NCBI GenBank assembly: GCA_964397555.1
Contig: CAYNJF010000006.1
Span: 1 to 64,000 of the forward strand
Source: CAYNJF01 sp964397555
Lineage (GTDB): Bacteria; Pseudomonadota; Gammaproteobacteria; Berkiellales; Berkiellaceae
Reading direction: 5' to 3'
Length of the DNA: 64,000 nt
A program made the translations under genes and the position numbers. Below are positions 25,854-35,605 of this stretch, in pieces. The first letter of the stretch is position 1, and the number at the start of each line of letters is the position of its first letter. The notes beneath the pieces are model-generated. The model was not told the origin of the DNA. It saw only the letters and a program-made list of their open reading frames with translations, and made no database searches.

Positions 25854-26073
25854 CCTCCGTAGACATCAAACATGAACTCTATCCATAGCAGATTCTAAAA
25901 AAATTAACTCCCTCATTATCTATGAAAAAAAACTAAAAGCCTATTGGTCAAGGACTCAAACCAAAAAGTCATACAACTGACAATTAGGGGGTTGGGTGCA
26001 GTTATGTTGTGTGATTTGCACGAAATGTGTACATTGAACAACTAACAGTGAGGCGTCATTAGATCTTAATCCT
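25854..26073. promoter_or_regulatory. Divergent promoter region between MFS and ABC transporter genes
   Basis: 220 bases, AT-rich on the left half, between two divergent start codons. It must hold both promoters, but I could not pick out a convincing -35/-10 pair. The permease ATG lacks a close ribosome site. Confidence 0.3.
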
Positions 26074-27819
26074 ATGTCAGAAAAGCAACATTACGTACAA
26101 CCGAAAGATAAGCTTCAAATTAAGCTCAATCAGTGGGACATCATCATCTTATTGTTGTTTTTTGGATTGATGACCGCCATTCTTTGGGGTGCGGGCAAGA
26201 TGGCCACGCCTTTCATCGAGGGGGAGCCGTTTGCGATCGAGTTAACGTGGACCGTGTTGCCTGAGTATTCTCTTTATACGATTATTCGTATGGCCATTGC
26301 TCTATTTTTCTCATTTTTATTCACCTTTACGATTGGCACTTTAGCCGCCAAAAACCGTCGAGCGGAGGCGGTCATACTTCCGTTTATTGACATCATGCAG
26401 TCGGTGCCCATTTTGGGTTTTTTGTCGATCAGTGTCATGGCGTTTATCTATTTGTTCCCAGGATCAAGATTAGGACCTGAGTGCGCTGCTATTTTTGTGA
26501 TTTTCACTTCCCAGGTATGGAACATGGCGTTGAGCTTTTATCAGTCGCTCAAGACCTTACCTAAAGATCTGAATGAAGTGGCCAGGATGTATCACTTAAA
26601 CCCTTGGCAGAAGTTTTGGCGCTTAGAGGTCCCCTTTGCCGTTCCTTCTTTGCTTTGGAACACCATGATGTCTTTGTCTGCCGGTTGGTTTTTTGTGGTG
26701 GCATCAGAGGCCATCTCTGTGGCCAATCACCAATACTATCTGCCCGGCATTGGCTCTTTCATCATGAAAGCGCAAGAACAAGCCAACTATGGAGCGATTG
26801 GCTTAGTCATCATGGCCATGCTGATTGTGATCATAGGGTACGATCAACTCATCTTTCGCCCCTTACTCGTTTGGTCTGAAAAGTTCAAATCTGAGCCCAA
26901 CGAAGAAGTTGAGGCGGCAGGCTCTTGGTTTTTAGATATGCTTCAAGAGTCGCACGTGACCAAGGTGGTAAAACGTTGGCTCTCACGGTTTAAAGAGTTT
27001 GCCATCAACCCCAAATCTCCCCCTGTGAGCAAGCGCGTCCCACGTTTGTCTCAACCCATGAAAAAAGCCCTTTCATGGACAGCCGTCTCTTTTTGGAACT
27101 TGGCCTTGTTTGCCAGTGTTTTTGGCGCTGCTTCATTGCTTGGCTGGTTTACCTATACCAACTTTACCCTGGCTGAGACCTTAGAGGTATTTTACCTGGG
27201 GCTTGTGACCACCTTCAAAGTTGCGGTATTGATCATCTTGAGCTCTCTTGTCTGGGTCCCGATTGGAGTGTGGATCGGATTGCATCCCAAATGGGCTGCC
27301 AGAGCGCAGCCTTTGGTCCAGTTTTTTGCCGCCTTTCCAGCAAACTTAGTCTACCCCTTTTTGTTCATGCTGATCATCACGTACGACTTGAACGTGGAGA
27401 TCTGGACCTCCCCTTTGATGATTTTAGGCACCCAATGGTACATTTTGTTTAATGTGATTGCTGGGGCCATGACCATGCCTCTTGAGATCCGTCTGGCGGC
27501 TAAAAACTATCAAGTACGTGGCTGGCTTTGGTGGAAAAAAGTCATCTTACCGGCCATCTTCCCTTTTTACGTCACCGGCGCCATGACCGCTGCCGGTGGA
27601 TGTTGGAATGCCTCCATCATCGCCGATGTGGTCAAATGGGGCGATGAAACCCTGCATGCGACAGGCCTTGGTGGCTACATCACTGAGTTTACTGAAGCCG
27701 GTGACTTCCCGCGCATCGCTTTAGGCATTGCTGTGATGTGTTTGTATGTCTTTATTTTAAATCGCACCGTTTGGCACAAGCTTTATAACTTAGCCCAAGA
27801 AAGATATCACGTAGGTTGA
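26074..27819 (+). CDS. NitT/TauT-type ABC transporter permease, fused double permease
   Basis: 581 aa with two BPD_transp_1 domains in one chain (about residues 60-270 and 350-570). Each has an EAA-type coupling loop: EVARMYHLNPWQKFW and RLAAKNYQVRGWLWW, both followed by PxxxPxxxxG-like stretches. About 12 membrane spans. It resembles permeases of the nitrate/sulfonate/taurine class, where a fused permease works with one or two ATPases. No substrate-binding protein is encoded nearby, so the substrate and even the direction of transport are open. Four bases separate it from the ATPase gene. Confidence 0.88.
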   Translation: MSEKQHYVQPKDKLQIKLNQWDIIILLLFFGLMTAILWGAGKMATPFIEGEPFAIELTWTVLPEYSLYTIIRMAIALFFSFLFTFTIGTLAAKNRRAEAVILPFIDIMQSVPILGFLSISVMAFIYLFPGSRLGPECAAIFVIFTSQVWNMALSFYQSLKTLPKDLNEVARMYHLNPWQKFWRLEVPFAVPSLLWNTMMSLSAGWFFVVASEAISVANHQYYLPGIGSFIMKAQEQANYGAIGLVIMAMLIVIIGYDQLIFRPLLVWSEKFKSEPNEEVEAAGSWFLDMLQESHVTKVVKRWLSRFKEFAINPKSPPVSKRVPRLSQPMKKALSWTAVSFWNLALFASVFGAASLLGWFTYTNFTLAETLEVFYLGLVTTFKVAVLIILSSLVWVPIGVWIGLHPKWAARAQPLVQFFAAFPANLVYPFLFMLIITYDLNVEIWTSPLMILGTQWYILFNVIAGAMTMPLEIRLAAKNYQVRGWLWWKKVILPAIFPFYVTGAMTAAGGCWNASIIADVVKWGDETLHATGLGGYITEFTEAGDFPRIALGIAVMCLYVFILNRTVWHKLYNLAQERYHVG

Positions 27820-27823
27820 CCCG

Positions 27824-29128
27824 ATGAGCGAACAAACTATCCTTTTTTCTGTCAATGAAGTTCAAAAATCTTTCAAAACGAAAGACCGTCAAGACTTAGT
27901 GGTCTTAGATCATGTCTCGTTTGACATGAAAGAAAATGAAATCATTGCCCTTTTAGGCAAGTCTGGCTCGGGCAAATCCACGTTGCTTCGCATTATCGCT
28001 GGACTCATCAAGCCCACTGAGGGCGAGGTCATCTATCGCGGTGAGTCTGTGACCAAGCCCGTTCAAGGGATTGCGATGGTGTTTCAAAGCTTCGCTCTAC
28101 TCCCCTGGTTGACCGTGTTGCAAAATGTGGAGCTAGGACTCGAAGCTTTGGGCGTTGAGCCCAATGAACGTAGAAAACGTGCACTCAAAGCCATTGATAC
28201 CATTGGTTTGGATGGGTTTGAGAGCGCTTACCCCAAAGAGCTTTCGGGGGGCATGCGCCAACGAGTTGGTTTTGCTAGGGCTTTGGTGGTTGAGCCTGAG
28301 CTTTTACTGATGGATGAGCCCTTCTCGGCGCTGGATGTGTTGACCGCAGAAAACTTGCGAGGCGATCTCTTAGACTTATGGAACAACAAACAAACCCGAA
28401 CCAAAGGGATTTTATTTGTGACCCATAACATTGAAGAGGCCGCGCTGATGGCCGACAGGATTATGATTTTTGCCTCTGATCCTGGCAACATCCGTGCGGA
28501 GATTAAAGTCACCAGCCAGACCCCAAGAAATCCCAAAGATCCCCACTTTAGAAAATTGGTGGATGATATCTATACCTTGATGACCACCAGTCAAAACGTC
28601 GAAGAAGTCCGTCCTGAGGATGCTGGGGCTGATTATAAGAAAATTGATTTGGGGTATCGTCTACCGGATGCGGCCATTTCTGAGCTCAGCGGTCTTGTCG
28701 AAGAGCTGGATGAAAACAACCGTGCCATGGACTTACCCGATTTGGCCGAACAAGTGCATCTCGATGCAGACAGTCTGTTCCCCATTACCGAGGCCCTAGA
28801 AATCTTAGGTCTGGCTAAAGTCTCTAAAGGGGACATCCAGTTAACCGAGATTGGAAAAACCTTTGCCCAAGCCGACATTCTCACGCGCAAAAAGATCTTT
28901 GCCGATCAATTAATCAACATCCCACTGGTTAAATTTGTGAAAGACACGCTGACTCAGCGTGCAAACCAAATTGAATCTGAAGATTACTTTTTGAGTGAGC
29001 TTCAAGATTATTTGACTGAAGGGGAAGCCGAGCGCGTCTTCAAAGTGGCGATTGACTGGGGTCGATACGCTGAAATTTTTGCCTACGATTATGACTCAGG
29101 GAATTTGAGTTTTGAAAACCCGAAATAG
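27824..29128 (+). CDS. NitT/TauT-type ABC transporter ATP-binding protein with C-terminal AAA-associated domain
   Basis: 434 aa. ABC ATPase with Walker A GKSGSGKST (about 46-54), signature LSGGMRQRV (about 139-147), Walker B LLLMDEP with D-loop SALD, and the switch His in THN. After residue 270 it continues into a helical, acidic C-terminal domain of the AAA-associated type seen in some nitrate/sulfonate-class ATPases. Its 3' end overlaps tamA by 17 bases, so transporter and TamA are coupled in translation. Confidence 0.9.
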   Translation: MSEQTILFSVNEVQKSFKTKDRQDLVVLDHVSFDMKENEIIALLGKSGSGKSTLLRIIAGLIKPTEGEVIYRGESVTKPVQGIAMVFQSFALLPWLTVLQNVELGLEALGVEPNERRKRALKAIDTIGLDGFESAYPKELSGGMRQRVGFARALVVEPELLLMDEPFSALDVLTAENLRGDLLDLWNNKQTRTKGILFVTHNIEEAALMADRIMIFASDPGNIRAEIKVTSQTPRNPKDPHFRKLVDDIYTLMTTSQNVEEVRPEDAGADYKKIDLGYRLPDAAISELSGLVEELDENNRAMDLPDLAEQVHLDADSLFPITEALEILGLAKVSKGDIQLTEIGKTFAQADILTRKKIFADQLINIPLVKFVKDTLTQRANQIESEDYFLSELQDYLTEGEAERVFKVAIDWGRYAEIFAYDYDSGNLSFENPK

Positions 29129-30863
29129 GATACCCTCTTTACTTGCCCTCGCTTTCGCCTGTTGTCACCCTTGTGCCTTTGCCGATGTGCAAATCACGGT
29201 GCAAGGCGTAGACGGTGAACTGCTTAATAATGTGCAAGAAGGTCTGACACTCAACGTTCGAAAAGAGAATGAGTTAAGCTCAGATCAAATCAATGTGCTC
29301 TACCAGCGTGGGTTTGAGGAAATCAAACTTGCCTTGCAACCCTTTGGTTACTATCACCCCAACGTTCAAGGCAAGATAACCACCACCTCATCCTCAACCC
29401 AGGTTCGTTACACCATTCAATTAGGTCGACCCACGCTAGTTGATGACGTGGCTCTCTCCTACCAACCCCCATTTGATGCTCAAGCGTTTAACGAATGGGC
29501 AAAAGCGTTTCCTCTGAAACAAGGCGATCGTCTCAGGCATGAACCCTATGAAGACGCTAAGTCAGAGCTCCTTGCCATCGCTTATGAGCGAGGCTACATC
29601 GAAGCTATTTTTGAAACCAGCCAAATCTTGGTCGATCTAGAACAATTTATGGCGGATATTGTTTTAAGGCTAGCACCAGGCCCTCAGTACCAGTTTGGCC
29701 AGATTACGTTTGGTGAGAGCTTTTACGATGAATCGTTTTTGAGAAGATTTGTACCCGATGCCACCAACCGGCCTTTTCGTGCAGCCACCTTGAGTGAATT
29801 TGAACGGCGCATGATTCAATCGGATTTATTCTCCAAGGTGAACTTTGAACCACAACCCCCTCAAGGGAATGAAGTCCCCATTAAGGCGTCGCTCGAAGAT
29901 GCCAGAGCCAATCGCTATTTAATTGGGGTAGGCTATGACACCAACACCCAATTTAGGGTGAGGCTGGGCTGGAACCGTAAAAAGTTCAATCGCTTTGGGC
30001 ACACCTTTGACGCAAAGCTAAAAATATCTGAGCTCGACACCATCATTGATGCGGCCTACACCATCCCTGGGGCCAAACCTTGGGTCGACAACTACCAAAT
30101 TTCAGCCAATTATTCGGACGAAGAATACGTGGACAAACCCTCTGAGCGCTTTTCTGGTCAAATTAGCCAGACTAAAGAAGTGGGCTCTTGGGTACGCACC
30201 ATTGGGCTTCGCTATCTTAATGAACACTTTAGCGACTCCAACAACGTCAGCGAATCTTCCCAATTTTTAATGCCTGAGATCGCCTTCAAAAAGGTCGAAG
30301 TCAACGATACCGCCAACCCTACCCAAGGGTATCAAATCGAAGCAAAAGTCATGGCCGGGTTTGATGGTTTTTTATCGGATGAAACCTTTGTCCAGCTTTA
30401 TGGCATGGGCAAGCGTATTTGGCCTTTGAGCCCCAGCACGACGTTGCTTGCCAAAGGCGAATTAGGGGCCATCATTCCCAATGATTATGAAAATCTCCCG
30501 TTGTCGTTGCGCTTTTATGCCGGTGGCCTCAACTCCCTGCGCGGTTTTGATTACCGAGCCTTACCCATCGAAGTCGATGACGATGGCCTTTTGCGTCCTG
30601 TGGGTGGAGCCTATCTGATCCTTGGCACACTAGAGCTCTCACAACATTTATTTGAGACTCGATTTGGCCAAATACAAGGCGCTTTGTTCACCGATGGCGG
30701 CTCGGCTGTGCGTGAAATCAACGATGATCTTGAACTCTCATTCGGTGCCGGTCTTCGATGGCTCACTCCCTTGGGTCCTTTAAAAGTGGATGTGGCCAAA
30801 GCGTTAACCCAAAGCAGCGAAGGCTATCGAGTGCATGTAAGTTTTGGCCCCGAATTCGGATAA
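29112..30863 (+). CDS. tamA: Translocation and assembly module outer-membrane protein TamA
   Basis: BamA/Omp85-family protein that, with TamB, inserts some outer-membrane proteins and supports lipid traffic. A TTG start at 29112 gives a signal peptide (ending CAFA before DVQITV). Three POTRA-like repeats (about 25-250) precede a 16-strand barrel. The barrel carries the Omp85 GLNSLRGFDYR motif (VRGF-like) and ends SFGPEFG. 583 aa is usual for TamA. The overlap with the ABC ATPase gene is unusual; tamB follows 73 bases later. Confidence 0.9.
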   Translation: MKTRNRIPSLLALAFACCHPCAFADVQITVQGVDGELLNNVQEGLTLNVRKENELSSDQINVLYQRGFEEIKLALQPFGYYHPNVQGKITTTSSSTQVRYTIQLGRPTLVDDVALSYQPPFDAQAFNEWAKAFPLKQGDRLRHEPYEDAKSELLAIAYERGYIEAIFETSQILVDLEQFMADIVLRLAPGPQYQFGQITFGESFYDESFLRRFVPDATNRPFRAATLSEFERRMIQSDLFSKVNFEPQPPQGNEVPIKASLEDARANRYLIGVGYDTNTQFRVRLGWNRKKFNRFGHTFDAKLKISELDTIIDAAYTIPGAKPWVDNYQISANYSDEEYVDKPSERFSGQISQTKEVGSWVRTIGLRYLNEHFSDSNNVSESSQFLMPEIAFKKVEVNDTANPTQGYQIEAKVMAGFDGFLSDETFVQLYGMGKRIWPLSPSTTLLAKGELGAIIPNDYENLPLSLRFYAGGLNSLRGFDYRALPIEVDDDGLLRPVGGAYLILGTLELSQHLFETRFGQIQGALFTDGGSAVREINDDLELSFGAGLRWLTPLGPLKVDVAKALTQSSEGYRVHVSFGPEFG

Positions 30864-30884
30864 AGTAATCCATTCAACTTAATG

Positions 30885-30911
30885 TTGTCTGAAAGGTTTT
30901 TGACTTATAAT
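30885..30911 (+). promoter_or_regulatory. Possible promoter of tamB
   Basis: Perfect TATAAT at 30906-30911 in the tamA-tamB gap, with TTGTCT 15 bases before it. The spacing is short, so this may be only a secondary promoter. Confidence 0.4.
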
Positions 30912-30936
30912 ACATGACCGTTTTGATGGTGAATGT

Positions 30937-33324
30937 ATGCCTTATTTACTCGTTCGAGCCCAAATACACGCTTTTTTATCGTTGATTGCGACCACTTGCG
31001 CCGTTACCTTGTCGGCTTGGGTGTTGCTTTACACGAGCGTGGGCTTAGAATTCATTGTGAATGCGGCTCACTTTCTGACGCCTTATCAAATTCAGTACGA
31101 ACGCCTTGAGGGCTCCCTTTTTCAAGGCTTTGAAGTGCACAAACTTGATGCGGTCATCTCAGACACGCATGTAAATGCGGATGCCCTCACCTTCGCTTTT
31201 AACCCTAAGGCCTTGTTCGTAGCCCAATTGCACGTCACCGAATGGCGCATGGAAAATGTGTTGTTCCAGCTTGTTGATGATGGGTCTTCATCCACCGAGT
31301 TAAGCCCCTTTTCGTTAGAGCAAGCCAAAGCCTTCATCGAAGAACCATCCTGGCTCAATATCAAGATTGACACGCTAACCATTGATGGTCTGACCATTCG
31401 CTCCACTCAAGACGAGCATATTGACGTCATCAAAATTGATGATTTGGATACCTCTCAAGGTTATCAGAATGGATTGAGGTCCATGGAAGTTCGTGCCTCC
31501 AAAGGCTACGTGCATATCAAAACCACCGATAAGCTCAATGCAAATTGGAACATCAAACTCGCGCACGTTGAGCGTTTTTTTTCGGATGTCGAGGGTGAGC
31601 TCATCACTCGCGGGAACCTTTGTCTTGATGCCAGCGAGACGAGCCCCAGCTTGTTTGTGAGCGCCAAGATTCAATCCAAGCGCCTAGCGTTTGATGGTCA
31701 TGAAATCAAAGCATCTCGTATTGATGTCAAAGGTGGGCTTGATGACGTTGAGCTTGAGGCCAAGATTCATTTCGACGATCACATCATCAACGCCGGCTTA
31801 ACCTGCAAAGCGCAAAAAAAAGGTTGGCTTTGGACCATGAAGCCATCCAAGTGGCGCCATCCAGCTCTGGGAGAGATGCCAACTTTCTCAGGCATGCTCC
31901 ATACCGAGTTCAATGCCGGTTTGCACTTGAGTGCCTCCTTAAAGGCGTTCTCGAACCCCATTGATGCCGACATCACTTTGGATTTAAATACCTTTGCATT
32001 GTCAGGGTTTGTCAAAGGCGACTTTACGAGCTTTCGAGCCATTGAGCGATTTTTCCCTGAGCTTAGTTCCATCTCTGGAAACACGCATGTCTTTATTGGC
32101 CTTAAAGGCACCTTAATGGCCCCACTTTGGTATGGGCAAGCAAACGTCACCGATGTCCACCTCCCCATCAAAGAAAACGGAACTCATATCCATGTCAGCA
32201 CCTTAGAGCTTCGCTCGCAAGGCCATGGCAACATACGTTTCGAGGGGCGAGGCGACATTGGTGACAGCCCCTACACCATCCATGGCCATATGGCCTTTGA
32301 CAAGACCTTTCGTTTTGAGGCTTGGCTGAAAGGCGACCGACTGGTTCTATCGAGAACCCCTGACTTATTTTTATTGGCGGACGCGAACTTGCACTTACGC
32401 TACGAGGATGGCCTGAGCACCATTGATGGCCTGCTTCACGTACCTCAAATGGACATGATCATGGAGACTTGGAGCGATTATCAAGCTCCCTCTTCGGACG
32501 TGGTCTTTGTTAAAAACAAAAAGCCAATCCAAGCCCCTTCTCGTCCAATTTATGAACGAGTTCAAGCCAATATTACCCTCAAACTTGGCGAGAATGTGCG
32601 TTTTCGAGGGTTTGACATTGATACCAAAGGTCAAGGCTCGGTAGTCCTAACCAAGCAACCTGAGACCCCTTGGCAAGCCAAAGGTAAAATTGAGCTCAAA
32701 CAGGCTCAATATATGATTCAAAACAAGTGGCTTGAAATTGACCGAGGGATCTTAAGTTGGGCTCATGCGCCGATTTTAAATCCAAGTTTGGACATCAAAG
32801 GCACCCGTGAGGTAAAAATCCTAAACGATGAACAGGGCTTTACTCAAGAAAGGGCTCGCGTAGGGGCGCACCTAACCGGGACAGTCCGTCGCCCCCATAT
32901 CGTGTTGATCTCAAACGCCAACATCAATGATGGCGATGTTTTATCCTATGCACTGCTAGATAAGCCCATCGCCCAAGCCGCCTCCACCGCAGAGGCCCAA
33001 ATCTTATCGCAGGCCTTTAACCAACTGCGCGGTAACTTTTTAACCTCAAGTCAATCGTCAAAAACCATTGCCCAACGCCTTGGGGTCGACAGCATTGAGT
33101 TTTCGAACACTCTGGAAAAAGACAAAGGCTTTTTGGAGCAAACCACTCTCTTAGTTTCAAAACAAATCTCGAACCGTCTTCGGGCTCAAGTCTCATTTGG
33201 GATGGATGAGTCGGCCCGCTATGTGAACTTGCGTTATTTAATGGGCAAGAATCTCACTCTGGAGACCCAAGCGCACCAAAACTCGATTTCAGCCGATATT
33301 GTCTTCACTTTCGAAACCGACTAA
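30937..33324 (+). CDS. tamB: Translocation and assembly module inner-membrane protein TamB (short form)
   Basis: One N-terminal membrane anchor (about 15-40), then a long beta-rich region that should span the periplasm as a lipid-binding groove, and the conserved C-terminal TamB domain (about 590-795) with GDVLSYALLDKPI and RLGVDSIEFS. At 795 aa it is much shorter than the 1259-residue E. coli protein, lacking much of the middle; short TamBs do exist in other lineages. GGTGA precedes the ATG. It overlaps the carbonic anhydrase gene tail to tail by four bases. Confidence 0.88.
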   Translation: MPYLLVRAQIHAFLSLIATTCAVTLSAWVLLYTSVGLEFIVNAAHFLTPYQIQYERLEGSLFQGFEVHKLDAVISDTHVNADALTFAFNPKALFVAQLHVTEWRMENVLFQLVDDGSSSTELSPFSLEQAKAFIEEPSWLNIKIDTLTIDGLTIRSTQDEHIDVIKIDDLDTSQGYQNGLRSMEVRASKGYVHIKTTDKLNANWNIKLAHVERFFSDVEGELITRGNLCLDASETSPSLFVSAKIQSKRLAFDGHEIKASRIDVKGGLDDVELEAKIHFDDHIINAGLTCKAQKKGWLWTMKPSKWRHPALGEMPTFSGMLHTEFNAGLHLSASLKAFSNPIDADITLDLNTFALSGFVKGDFTSFRAIERFFPELSSISGNTHVFIGLKGTLMAPLWYGQANVTDVHLPIKENGTHIHVSTLELRSQGHGNIRFEGRGDIGDSPYTIHGHMAFDKTFRFEAWLKGDRLVLSRTPDLFLLADANLHLRYEDGLSTIDGLLHVPQMDMIMETWSDYQAPSSDVVFVKNKKPIQAPSRPIYERVQANITLKLGENVRFRGFDIDTKGQGSVVLTKQPETPWQAKGKIELKQAQYMIQNKWLEIDRGILSWAHAPILNPSLDIKGTREVKILNDEQGFTQERARVGAHLTGTVRRPHIVLISNANINDGDVLSYALLDKPIAQAASTAEAQILSQAFNQLRGNFLTSSQSSKTIAQRLGVDSIEFSNTLEKDKGFLEQTTLLVSKQISNRLRAQVSFGMDESARYVNLRYLMGKNLTLETQAHQNSISADIVFTFETD

Positions 33325-33917
33325 AGCGGCTTAGAAGAACCTGTGGCCGGATCGAGGACCAAAACCTGAGCTTGCTCAAGATCAAAAAACCATGGATGAA
33401 TCATCAAACTCCCTTGTTCGAGGCGTTCTTTGATCCAGGGGAATTGATGACAGTGCTTTACAGAATTCAAGACCGCCACCTTAGCTAGCTCATCCACGTC
33501 GCTAAACTGAGTCACGTCTAATTCATTCATACGCATCCAATCCGAGATAAACTCGTCCTGCTCTAAGCGCTCATCAGCCATCAAAGCCTTTAGGCCGCCG
33601 CAATGACTGTGCCCCATGATGATAAGGTGAGCCACATTTAAATGGCATATGGCGTACTCTAAGGCCGCTGAGGTCGCATGATGAGACCCTGCCTTCGCAT
33701 AAGGGGGAACAATGTTGGCTACGTTTCGAAGGCAGAATAAATCACCTGGCTCACAATCAAACACATGAGCAGGCTCTACTCTGGCATCGCAACAAGAGAT
33801 GATCATAATGTTAGGGTGTTGGCCTTCTTTGGCAAGCGTCTGGAGCGTTTGTTTATACGTCGCTTGATTTTGAAAGGCTCGATACCCTTCAATCAGTTTG
33901 TTAAGGTTTGGATCCAT
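33321..33917 (-). CDS. Beta-class carbonic anhydrase
   Basis: Zinc enzyme interconverting CO2 and bicarbonate. 198 aa. The first zinc motif CxDxR is C42-C-D44-A-R46, and the second HxxC is in GHSHCGGLKAL. The conserved LRNVAN and the HHATSAALEYA helix are present. It follows rpoS by 35 bases in the same direction, so it may be stationary-phase controlled. Confidence 0.95.
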   Translation of the reverse strand: MDPNLNKLIEGYRAFQNQATYKQTLQTLAKEGQHPNIMIISCCDARVEPAHVFDCEPGDLFCLRNVANIVPPYAKAGSHHATSAALEYAICHLNVAHLIIMGHSHCGGLKALMADERLEQDEFISDWMRMNELDVTQFSDVDELAKVAVLNSVKHCHQFPWIKERLEQGSLMIHPWFFDLEQAQVLVLDPATGSSKPL

Positions 33918-33952
33918 GCCTCACCTGCTTGATGCAAGAATAACGTTGCTCG

Positions 33953-34945
33953 CTAAGAGCGAGCAAACAGCATCTCGGGCGTTAAACCTCTGTCTTTGAG
34001 CATGGCTTTGAGTTTAGCAAGCGCTTCAACCTGGATTTGTCGCACTCGTTCACGGGTCAAGCCAATATCATTGCCAACGTCTTCTAAGGTGGCATGCTCA
34101 AATCCACGTAGCCCAAACCGTCTGACCACAACATCGCGTTGCTTTTGGCTAAGTTGATCAAGCCAATGCTCAAGCTCATCGGAAAAATCTTGCTCTTCGA
34201 GCTCATCCATGGGTGATAAGCCATCTTCATCGCACACCAAATCGATCAAAAACTTCTCAGACTCGCCGCCGATGGGGGTATCCAGAGATCCACAACGCTC
34301 GTTCAGCCCTAGGATTTTTTCCACTTCTTCTGGCTTTTTATTGGCCTCAAGCGCAATTTCTTCGATGTTTGGCTCATGATCAAGCTTTTGCGCCAACTCT
34401 CGTGAAATCCTAAGATAGACATTCATCTCTTTGACCACATGAATGGGCAAGCGGATGGTGCGGGTTTGATTCATCAAGGCTCGTTCGATGGTCTGACGGA
34501 TCCACCAAGTCCCATAGGTAGAAAAACGAAACCCTTTTTCTGGATCAAATTTTTCCACAGCCCGGATAAGGCCAAGGTTCCCTTCTTCGATTAAATCAAG
34601 CAAGGTAAGGCCGCGATTTAGATAACGCCTGGCGATTTTTACCACCAAACGAAGATTGCTTTCAATCATGCGAGATTTAGCTTCCATATCGCCATTGAGG
34701 GCTTTACGGGCATAATAAATTTCTTCTTCTGCAGAAAGCAGTGGCGCAAAGCCAATCTCACTTAAATAGATATGAGTCGCATCCAACGACGCTCTAGGGT
34801 CGATGCGCTCATAATCTGAACGTGTCTCCAACACAATTTGAGAAAACTCAGTAGAATCTTTCGATTCACTAGGGTTTTTCGACTCCTCCACAGGGGAGCC
34901 GTTTGGCTCTTTATCTTGAGCCAATGCATCCCAAGCACCTGACAT
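33953..34945 (-). CDS. rpoS: RNA polymerase sigma factor RpoS
   Basis: Sigma factor of stationary phase and general stress. 330 aa. Region 1.2 (YLSEIGFAPLLSAEEE), region 2 with the core- and -10-binding helix (RFSTYGTWWIRQTIERAL), region 3, and region 4 with the helix-turn-helix (LEDVGNDIGLTRERVRQIQ). The absence of a long region 1.1 and the presence of DLIEEGNLGLIRAVEKFDPE favour RpoS over RpoD. AAGGGA precedes the ATG. The upstream neighbour is a MarR-type gene, not nlpD, which is unusual. Confidence 0.93.
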   Translation of the reverse strand: MSGAWDALAQDKEPNGSPVEESKNPSESKDSTEFSQIVLETRSDYERIDPRASLDATHIYLSEIGFAPLLSAEEEIYYARKALNGDMEAKSRMIESNLRLVVKIARRYLNRGLTLLDLIEEGNLGLIRAVEKFDPEKGFRFSTYGTWWIRQTIERALMNQTRTIRLPIHVVKEMNVYLRISRELAQKLDHEPNIEEIALEANKKPEEVEKILGLNERCGSLDTPIGGESEKFLIDLVCDEDGLSPMDELEEQDFSDELEHWLDQLSQKQRDVVVRRFGLRGFEHATLEDVGNDIGLTRERVRQIQVEALAKLKAMLKDRGLTPEMLFARS

Positions 34946-34972
34946 ACGTAGGTCCCTTACATAGTGATCTAA

Positions 34973-35422
34973 TTATTCGCCGATGATTTTTGTAACAGCG
35001 TCTAATTCTTTTAATAGATGCTCAAAGCGCTCTTCACCAAGTCCTTCATGAAGCTTCTTTTGAGCTTGATGCCACAAAGGCAACCCTTTTGCCAACGTTT
35101 CTTTGCCGTGCTCAGTCAAAGCGTACGCTTTTGAGCGACGATCGCGCGCATCAATCGTATGGATAAAACCCAACTTTTCCAGAGGTTTTAAGTTCCGGGT
35201 CAAAGTGGTTCTGTCCATGACTAGTGAATTTGCCATCTCGGTCAACGTCCGGGCCGACACTGAAGCTAAAGACACCAGTAAAGTAAACTGGGTGGCTCTA
35301 ATACCAGCAGGCTCAAGACAGTGATCGTAGTACTGGGTCACAGCTCGTGTTGCTTTGCGCAAATTAAAACAACTACATTTTGGGTTCACAAAACGATAGT
35401 CGATTGGTTCGTTAACTTCCAT
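34973..35422 (-). CDS. MarR family transcriptional regulator
   Basis: 149 aa with a winged helix: recognition helix around MDRTTLTRNLKPLEKLG and wing DARDRRSKAYALTEHG. The N-terminus has CSCFNLRK, with two close Cys that could sense oxidants or metals. It lies 27 bases upstream of rpoS on the same strand and divergent from acnA; the AT-rich spacer with AATTTGTGTAAATAAATT near 35464 may hold its operator. Confidence 0.9.
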   Translation of the reverse strand: MEVNEPIDYRFVNPKCSCFNLRKATRAVTQYYDHCLEPAGIRATQFTLLVSLASVSARTLTEMANSLVMDRTTLTRNLKPLEKLGFIHTIDARDRRSKAYALTEHGKETLAKGLPLWHQAQKKLHEGLGEERFEHLLKELDAVTKIIGE

Positions 35423-35605
35423 AGGATGCCCTCCTCAGTAAAAAGTGTAGGCTCCCATTGTCAATTTGTGTAAATAAATTAGTTTAGATTCACAATTTAT
35501 TTTCAACCCATTGCTGTACCTACCATTTTTTTTTAAAAAAGCATACACTGGCATCACCGTGACATGGGCTAAAGTGTGTTCATCAGCCCTTACAAGGAGA
35601 TTTTC

